A DNA stretch of 64,000 nucleotides from Ferdinandcohnia salidurans (GTDB taxonomy: Bacteria > Bacillota > Bacilli > Bacillales > Bacillaceae_L): assembly GCF_042680725.1 (NCBI RefSeq), contig NZ_JBHUEK010000004.1:300827-364826 (forward strand). Direction: 5' to 3'. The position numbers and the translations under genes are program-made. Under the pieces are notes generated by a model. It was not told where the DNA came from and searched no databases. It saw nothing but the letters and a program-made list of their open reading frames with translations. Positions 58,346-64,000 of this stretch are shown here, in pieces. Each line of letters starts with the position of its first letter. Positions within the stretch are counted from its first letter, which is position 1.

Positions 58346-60079
58346 ATGAAGAAAGAGGATAATGGGTTGCGGCCGTTTTTTCGGTTGATTTTGTCGACGA
58401 ATATTCCGAAGGCAGCGCTGACGCTTGGTTTAGTTGGGAGTATTATTACAACATTTGTGGGGCTGTCGATTCCGTTATTAACGCGAGAGCTTGTGGATGG
58501 ATTTTCCGGGATATCGATTAATGGTACGCTGATCGCGATCATTGCAGCTGTGTTTCTTTTACAAGCGGTGATTGATGGTGTATCCACTTATATGCTTGCT
58601 GCAGTTGGTCAACGGATTGTTGCACGATTGCGCGAGAAAATGTGGGAAAAGCTCATCCGATTACCTGTCAGCTATTTCGATAAGCAACAAAGTGGGGAGT
58701 CGGTTAGTCGAGTAGTCAATGACACTGGAATAGTAAAGGACTTAATTTCACAGCATTTCCCGCAATTTATCACTGGTGTTATTTCAATTATTGGGGCCAT
58801 CATCATTTTGTTAATTATGGATTGGAAAATGACACTTCTGATGCTCGTTTCCGTTCCGCTTACAATGGTCATCATGATGCCACTTGGAAGTAAGATGGCG
58901 AAAATCTCACGAGGGTTGCAGGATGAAACCGCCACATTTTCTGGTAAGATTCAACAAACAATCAGTGAGATTCGATTAATGAAGTCCTCGACAGCGGAAG
59001 GTTTTGAAGAGGAAAAAGGAGTCAACGGAGTTCGAAACTTACTTACATATGGATTAAGAGAGGCGAAGATTTTCGCTCTAATCGGTCCGATTATGTACAC
59101 CATCGTCATGATTGTAATTGTAATCATTATTGGGTATGGAGGAATCCGTGTTGCTAACGGATCAATGACAACAGGATCACTTGTTGCATTCCTTCTTTAT
59201 CTGTTTCAAATTATTTTTCCGATTACATCATTTGCGATGTTTTTCACGCAACTGCAAAAAGCAAAAGGTGCAACAGAACGGATTATTGATATCATCGACC
59301 TTCCATTGGAAGAAGGTCAACAAGGAAAAGACCTTGATATTTCGAATTTACCAATACATGTTGAACATGTATCCTTCGCCTATAGTGAGGAGGAGCCAGT
59401 TATTCAAGATGTATCCTTTGTAGCAAAGCCTGGCCAAATGATTGCATTTGCAGGACCAAGTGGTGGCGGTAAAACGACGATGTTCGGTTTGCTGGAACGT
59501 TATTATGAGCCAACAACTGGTGAAATTCGAATAGGTGACATTCCGATTCACGAACTATCACTAGAATCTTGGCGAAGTCAAATCGGCTATGTCTCACAGG
59601 AAAGTGCGATGATGGCAGGAACCATCCGTGAAAATTTATGCTATGGTTTGAAAAATGCAGTTCAGATATCAGACGATCGTTTATGGGAAGTCGCAAAAAT
59701 GGCTTATGCGGATGAATTCATTCGTGCTTTCTCACATGGATTAGATACCGAAGTAGGCGAGCGCGGTGTGAAACTGTCAGGTGGACAGAAGCAACGAATC
59801 GCGATTGCCCGAGCCTTTTTACGGGATCCAAAAATTCTAATGATGGACGAGGCAACGGCAAGCCTCGATAGTCAATCCGAGAGTATTGTTCAGGAAGCTT
59901 TATCACGACTCATGGAAGGTCGCACCACCTTTGTCATTGCTCATCGATTGTCAACCATCGTGGACGCCGATCAAATCATATTTATTGAAAAAGGGACAGT
60001 CACAGGTAAAGGGACACATCAGGAATTAATTGAAGGGCACGAACTTTATAGAAGTTTTGCAGAGCAACAGTTGACATGA
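58346..60079 (+). CDS. bmrA: Multidrug ABC exporter, BmrA/LmrA-like homodimeric half-transporter
   Basis: The 577-residue exporter has a six-helix membrane domain (helices at about 20-42, 53-75, 130-152, 155-175, 240-262 and 268-290). A complete ATPase follows: Walker A GPSGGGKTT, Q-loop GYVSQESAM, signature LSGGQKQRI, Walker B ILMMDEATASLD with catalytic Glu, and HRLST. All catalytic residues are present, as expected for a homodimer. AAGGAG precedes the ATG. It exports drugs or lipids. It diverges from bmrCD, so three exporter subunits cluster here. Confidence 0.9.
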   Translation: MKKEDNGLRPFFRLILSTNIPKAALTLGLVGSIITTFVGLSIPLLTRELVDGFSGISINGTLIAIIAAVFLLQAVIDGVSTYMLAAVGQRIVARLREKMWEKLIRLPVSYFDKQQSGESVSRVVNDTGIVKDLISQHFPQFITGVISIIGAIIILLIMDWKMTLLMLVSVPLTMVIMMPLGSKMAKISRGLQDETATFSGKIQQTISEIRLMKSSTAEGFEEEKGVNGVRNLLTYGLREAKIFALIGPIMYTIVMIVIVIIIGYGGIRVANGSMTTGSLVAFLLYLFQIIFPITSFAMFFTQLQKAKGATERIIDIIDLPLEEGQQGKDLDISNLPIHVEHVSFAYSEEEPVIQDVSFVAKPGQMIAFAGPSGGGKTTMFGLLERYYEPTTGEIRIGDIPIHELSLESWRSQIGYVSQESAMMAGTIRENLCYGLKNAVQISDDRLWEVAKMAYADEFIRAFSHGLDTEVGERGVKLSGGQKQRIAIARAFLRDPKILMMDEATASLDSQSESIVQEALSRLMEGRTTFVIAHRLSTIVDADQIIFIEKGTVTGKGTHQELIEGHELYRSFAEQQLT

Positions 60080-60086
60080 GTTGATT

Positions 60087-60130
60087 GGACAGGTTCTATT
60101 GGAAAGATATTCAATAAACCTGTCCTTTGT
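60087..60130 (+). terminator. Terminator of the bmrA-like gene
   Basis: GGACAGGTT and AACCTGTCC pair, with TATTG/CAATA extending the stem, and are followed by TTTGTATTT. Confidence 0.8.
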
Positions 60131-60223
60131 ATTTCTAGGTACTTCAAGGGATATTGGGTACGAAAGCAATATTGAAACATAGAGAGGCAGTGTATAACAA
60201 ATTACTAGAAAAACGATTTAACG

Positions 60224-61120
60224 TTATCTTATTACATGATTAACCTCATCAATATACCGATTCGCTTCCTTTGAAAGGATATTATCATTTTTCGTAATCC
60301 ATCCAAATCGAAAGGAGGTATCAATCGAATCAACCATATTGATCGCTATAATTTGGTCAGGAGGGTGGTTCACATTAAATTTAGTAGATATATCATGTCC
60401 AATGGTAACTGCACCTAATTCTATAACAGCTTTATATATTACATCTAGATTAGTTGTTTTAAAGAAAATATCAATTGGACCATATAATCTTTGGAAGTTT
60501 GTAATAAAATTTTCTACATACTCATCCTTATAAATGACAAATGTTTGTTGTCTTAATAATTCGGGAGTTGTTACTTCTGTGTTAGCCAAGGGAGATTGTT
60601 TAGAAACATAAGCTAAAATTTTTCCCCGGATTATCGGATTGAAATGAAGATCAGCTATCGAGTCTAAATTTGATTTATTAATGGCAATGAAACCAATATC
60701 AATTTTATTCTTCCTTACATCATCTACTATTTCAAAGCTCGCTCTCTCATTGACTTCTATTTTTAAAGTAGAACCGCCCCTTTTTAAAGATAAATAAGTG
60801 TCAACGATAGGGCCTGTTAAACCTGGTATTACGGAAATCCTTAGTAAATCATTACTATTGTTAAGTTGATTTCTCGCTTCCTCTTTAACTTGGTAAATAG
60901 CATGTAATGCTTCTTGTGCTCTTTCAACAATGAAACTACCCTCTTTTGTTGGGATAGCGCCAGTTCGATTACGATGAAACAGTTTAAGGTTGAGTTCTGC
61001 TTCTAATTTCGTAATGGCTTGACTTAGTGCGGATTGACTAATGTTTAATGTTCTCGAGGCTTCTGCCAACGATTTTACCTTTGCAACTTCTGAAATATAA
61101 GATAACTGTTCTATATTCAT
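60224..61120 (-). CDS. LysR family transcriptional regulator (next to bdhA)
   Basis: The 298-residue LTTR has the HTH region LSYISEVAKVKSLAEASRTLNISQSALSQAITKLEAELNL at residues 6-45 and an effector domain. GGAAGTG precedes the ATG. It diverges from the butanediol dehydrogenase gene, and the shared 115 bp hold a 15-bp palindrome TTAAGTAATACTTAA. It probably controls the bdhA-SDR operon and itself; the effector is unknown. Confidence 0.88.
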   Translation of the reverse strand: MNIEQLSYISEVAKVKSLAEASRTLNISQSALSQAITKLEAELNLKLFHRNRTGAIPTKEGSFIVERAQEALHAIYQVKEEARNQLNNSNDLLRISVIPGLTGPIVDTYLSLKRGGSTLKIEVNERASFEIVDDVRKNKIDIGFIAINKSNLDSIADLHFNPIIRGKILAYVSKQSPLANTEVTTPELLRQQTFVIYKDEYVENFITNFQRLYGPIDIFFKTTNLDVIYKAVIELGAVTIGHDISTKFNVNHPPDQIIAINMVDSIDTSFRFGWITKNDNILSKEANRYIDEVNHVIR

Positions 61121-61132
61121 AATTTCACTTCC

Positions 61133-61147
61133 TTAAGTAATACTTAA
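61133..61147. promoter_or_regulatory. Candidate LysR operator for the bdhA unit
   Basis: TTAAGTAATACTTAA is a perfect 15-bp palindrome with a one-base centre, 12 bases upstream of the lysR start. A half-site TACTTAA recurs at 61195-61201, closer to bdhA, as LysR activation sites often do. Confidence 0.5.
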
Positions 61148-61235
61148 CACATGATAAATTATATTAACTTTTGCGAAAGTAATCAAAGAGTTATACTTAA
61201 AGAGTACTAGATTTATAGAATATGGAGGGGATACC

Positions 61236-62270
61236 ATGCAAGCAGCAGTTTGGCATGATGTGAAGGACCTACGTGTTGAAGAGATAACAGAGCCAGTCAT
61301 TTCATCTGGGAAAATGAAGGTGAGAGTAGAGTGGGCAGGTATTTGCGGAAGCGATCTACATGCGTATTTACATGGCTTATCAATGGAAGCGCACCCAATT
61401 AGTGGTCAAAAGCCACCGATCACACTAGGACATGAATTTTCTGGAACAATTGTAGAGGTTGCGGATGATGTAACACATTATCAAGTTGGGGAAAGAGTTG
61501 CAATCGAGCCTCTCCTATACTGTGGAGAATGCTATGCGTGTAAAAGAGGTTACTATAACCAATGTAGCAAGGTTGGCTTTGTTGGATTAAACCAAGATGG
61601 CGGTTTTGCTGAATATGTAATCGTTAATGAAAACATGGTGCATGTTCTTCCTGAAAATGTTTCATTTGAGGAAGGAGCATTGGTTGAACCAACGGCGGTT
61701 TCTTTCTATGCAGTAAGAGAAAGTAAATTAAAACCGGGTGATGCTGTCGCTATTTTTGGTGCTGGACCAATCGGATTATTAACATTACTTTCTGTTAAAG
61801 CAGCTGGTGCAACACAAATAATTGTAGTTGATTTGTCAACAGAACGCTTAGAAAAAGCAAAAGAACTAGGTGCAACTACGGTTATTGATGGAATGCGTGA
61901 TGATATTGTTGAAACAATTCTTGAATTATCAAACGGTGGAGTTAGTGTTGCCTTTGAGTGTGCTGGAGCTCAACCAACGATGACAAGTGCTGTTGCTTCT
62001 GTAAAACAAGGTGGACAAGTTATGGCAATAGCTGTGTATTCAAAACCTGTTGCAATTGATATGGGACAAGTTATGTTTAAGGCTGCTGATATTACATCTA
62101 CACTTGCATACAGACATGTATTTCCAGAAGTTATTGAGATGATTGCAACTGGTAGATTAGACATAAAATCTGTAATCACCAAGAAAATTGAATTGAAAGA
62201 CATTGTTGAAGAAGGCTTTAATCAATTAATCAATGATAAAAAGCAAGCTAAAATTTTAGTAAGACCGTAA
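61236..62270 (+). CDS. bdhA: (R,R)-2,3-butanediol dehydrogenase-like zinc alcohol dehydrogenase
   Basis: The 344-residue zinc MDR enzyme shows GICGSDLHAYLHG (catalytic zinc Cys), SGQKPPITLGHEFSG (His-Glu) and four structural-zinc Cys in CGECYACKRGYYNQC. The Rossmann loop is GAGPIGLL, with VVDLS following strand 2 (Asp, so NAD). HPISGQKPP is characteristic of butanediol dehydrogenases. It interconverts acetoin and 2,3-butanediol or a related diol. GGAGGGG precedes the ATG. The SDR gene 42 bases downstream is in the same unit. Confidence 0.85.
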   Translation: MQAAVWHDVKDLRVEEITEPVISSGKMKVRVEWAGICGSDLHAYLHGLSMEAHPISGQKPPITLGHEFSGTIVEVADDVTHYQVGERVAIEPLLYCGECYACKRGYYNQCSKVGFVGLNQDGGFAEYVIVNENMVHVLPENVSFEEGALVEPTAVSFYAVRESKLKPGDAVAIFGAGPIGLLTLLSVKAAGATQIIVVDLSTERLEKAKELGATTVIDGMRDDIVETILELSNGGVSVAFECAGAQPTMTSAVASVKQGGQVMAIAVYSKPVAIDMGQVMFKAADITSTLAYRHVFPEVIEMIATGRLDIKSVITKKIELKDIVEEGFNQLINDKKQAKILVRP

Positions 62271-62312
62271 AGGAAATAATAAAATTATTTTACATAAGGG
62301 AGAGTGTATTTG

Positions 62313-63083
62313 ATGACAAACTTATCAGGAAAAGTCGCAATTGTAACTGGGGGAGCTTCTGGAATTGGATATGCAATTGTTCAACGTTTAATAGAATCCA
62401 ACGTAAAAGTAGCAGTTGCAGATTTGAATGCAGATAAGCTTAAAGAACTTGAAGAAACTTATAAAGGGAATCTAATCGGTTGCGTTACCAATGTGACAAA
62501 AGAGAGTGATATCGAGGCTCTAGTAAATCAAACAGTTGAAACATTTGGTGGACTTGATTACGCCTTTAATGTAGCTGGTGCCTCCAAGGCAGGTGCAATT
62601 GTAGACCAAAGTGAAGAAGATTGGGATTTCACGGTTGATCTCTGTTTAAAAGGTGTATTTTTATCTGTAAAACATGAAGCGAAATTCATGAAGGATAATG
62701 GAGGTGGAGCGATTGTTAACGTTGCTTCATTGAATGCTCATGTTCCAATGTTCTATGGAGCAGCTTATTCATCTGCAAAAGCGGGAGTAGAAATGTTAAC
62801 GAAGAATGCAGCTTTAGAGTTAGCACAGCATAATATCCGTGTAAATGCCATTCTACCAGGATTAGTTTCGACTCCACTAACTAAAGGATTAACAGATGTT
62901 GATGCTATTAATGATGCATATATGGAGCGTATCCCAATGAGACGTGCTGGTGCACCAGATGAAATGGCAGGACCTGCTTTATTCTTAGTCAGTGATGATG
63001 CTTCCTATATAAATGGCGCAAGCTTGATTGTGGATGGTGCGTGGGCAGTAAGTGGATATCCTGATTTAAGTAAATTTATCTAA
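62313..63083 (+). CDS. Short-chain dehydrogenase/reductase (acetoin-reductase-like)
   Basis: The 256-residue SDR has TGGASGIG (residues 12-19), an Asp after strand 2 (VADLN, suggesting NAD), NVAGA, a catalytic Ser in NVASLNAH, and YSSAK (YxxxK). It lies in one operon with the butanediol dehydrogenase, so it may oxidise the same diol or ketol with other stereochemistry; this is inference. ATG 62313 follows AGGGAGAG; the frame opens at 62304. A perfect terminator follows. Confidence 0.88.
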   Translation: MTNLSGKVAIVTGGASGIGYAIVQRLIESNVKVAVADLNADKLKELEETYKGNLIGCVTNVTKESDIEALVNQTVETFGGLDYAFNVAGASKAGAIVDQSEEDWDFTVDLCLKGVFLSVKHEAKFMKDNGGGAIVNVASLNAHVPMFYGAAYSSAKAGVEMLTKNAALELAQHNIRVNAILPGLVSTPLTKGLTDVDAINDAYMERIPMRRAGAPDEMAGPALFLVSDDASYINGASLIVDGAWAVSGYPDLSKFI

Positions 63084-63100
63084 GAAATGGTTGAGGTGTT

Positions 63101-63131
63101 AAAACAGACGGAATGTATTTCCGTCTGTTTT
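63101..63131. terminator. Terminator of the bdhA-SDR operon
   Basis: The 13-bp perfect stem AAAACAGACGGAA/TTCCGTCTGTTTT has a 5-nt loop. Confidence 0.93.
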
Positions 63132-63211
63132 ATACTTTTCTGTATTTGTGAATATTTGTAGGTGTTATATCCAAATAATTAAATGAGATAATATTTGTAA
63201 TAAATTGGTTG

Positions 63212-63240
63212 TTGATAAGATTTATTTAAAATGATATTAT
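63212..63240 (+). promoter_or_regulatory. Candidate rRNA promoter P1
   Basis: TTGATA (63212-63217) and TATTAT (63235-63240) are 17 bp apart in an AT-rich upstream region of the 16S gene. Confidence 0.45.
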
Positions 63241-63364
63241 TAATTTTGTCGTTCCGATTCAAATAAATAAAACGACATATTGCAATCTTGATTTTTTAAA
63301 TATGTTATGTTAATATAATTTTTATGTTCTTCGAATCTATGAAATTAACACTTTAAAATAAGTG

Positions 63365-63394
63365 TTGACTTAATAAGAAGAAGCATGATATATT
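63365..63394 (+). promoter_or_regulatory. rRNA promoter P2
   Basis: TTGACT (63365-63370) and TATATT (63389-63394) are 18 bp apart. The leader downstream contains AGTTCTTTGAAAACTGAACA (63424-63443), a conserved pre-16S/antitermination-type sequence in Bacillus rrn operons. Confidence 0.75.
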
Positions 63395-63499
63395 AACAAA
63401 GTCGCTTTTGAGCGGCAGTAAAAAGTTCTTTGAAAACTGAACACAATACAAGCGTCAACGTTTAATTCTAAAGTAACAAATTATTGAGCAATCAATACT

Positions 63500-64000
<501 letters not shown>

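Overview
The window is chromosomal DNA from a member of the Bacillaceae (Firmicutes). The evidence is AT-rich sequence, strong AGGAGG-type ribosome binding sites, frequent TTG and GTG starts, Rho-independent terminators after most genes, and a 16S rRNA 5' end of Bacillus type at the right edge. Many genes match Bacillus subtilis families and gene pairs by eye (ypmQ/R/S, ykoPQ, scoAB, csoR-copAZ, ywnAB, bmrCD, bmrA, bdhA). No prophage, insertion sequence, CRISPR array or tRNA was seen. The genus is not assigned.

Layout. 1-5 kb: a truncated YitT-like membrane gene, the copper chaperone lipoprotein SCO (ypmQ), a ykoPQ-like pair and ypmRS. 5-13 kb: single-gene units (phosphotransferase, SRPBCC protein, M29 aminopeptidase, HD phosphohydrolase, AAA ATPase, chromate transporter with a PadR regulator, AIM24, DUF1906). 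13-21 kb: membrane proteins, a divergent LysE exporter/TrmB regulator pair, an array of 52-bp repeats, a holin-like protein, nitronate monooxygenase, methyltransferase, MFS exporter and acyltransferase. 21-30 kb: MsrAB, a cold-shock protein, two arrays of 53-bp hairpin repeats, a LysR/NCS2-permease pair, and small detoxification and repair proteins. 30-37 kb: a SolA-type oxidase, a YerA-type deaminase, LysR plus the CoA-transferase ScoAB, a nucleoside transporter and a nuclease lipoprotein.

37-43 kb is a copper region. csoR-copA-copZ is preceded by two G6-centred CsoR-type operators. A third copy of that operator lies in front of a small siroheme-reductase-like protein, which suggests an extra member of the copper regulon. 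43-46 kb holds a TetR/SDR divergent pair with two matching operator sites and an S-box (SAM-I) riboswitch that appears to control translation of a small FbpA-like protein. It also holds a two-domain VOC (CatE-like) gene interrupted by an in-frame TAG. 46-52 kb: ywnB/ywnA, a second array of the 52-bp repeat family, an ABC transporter with a two-component system, and an AEC transporter. 52-60 kb: an AraC regulator and three ABC exporter subunits (BmrC/BmrD-like and BmrA-like). 60-63 kb: a LysR-controlled butanediol dehydrogenase and SDR. The window ends with tandem rRNA promoters and the first ~500 nt of 16S rRNA.

Two kinds of non-coding structure recur. One is tandem arrays with 51-53 bp units at four places. 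The other is a dispersed REP-like palindrome built on GGGACA/TGTCCC, present about ten times, two copies of which form the 3' ends of protein-coding genes.
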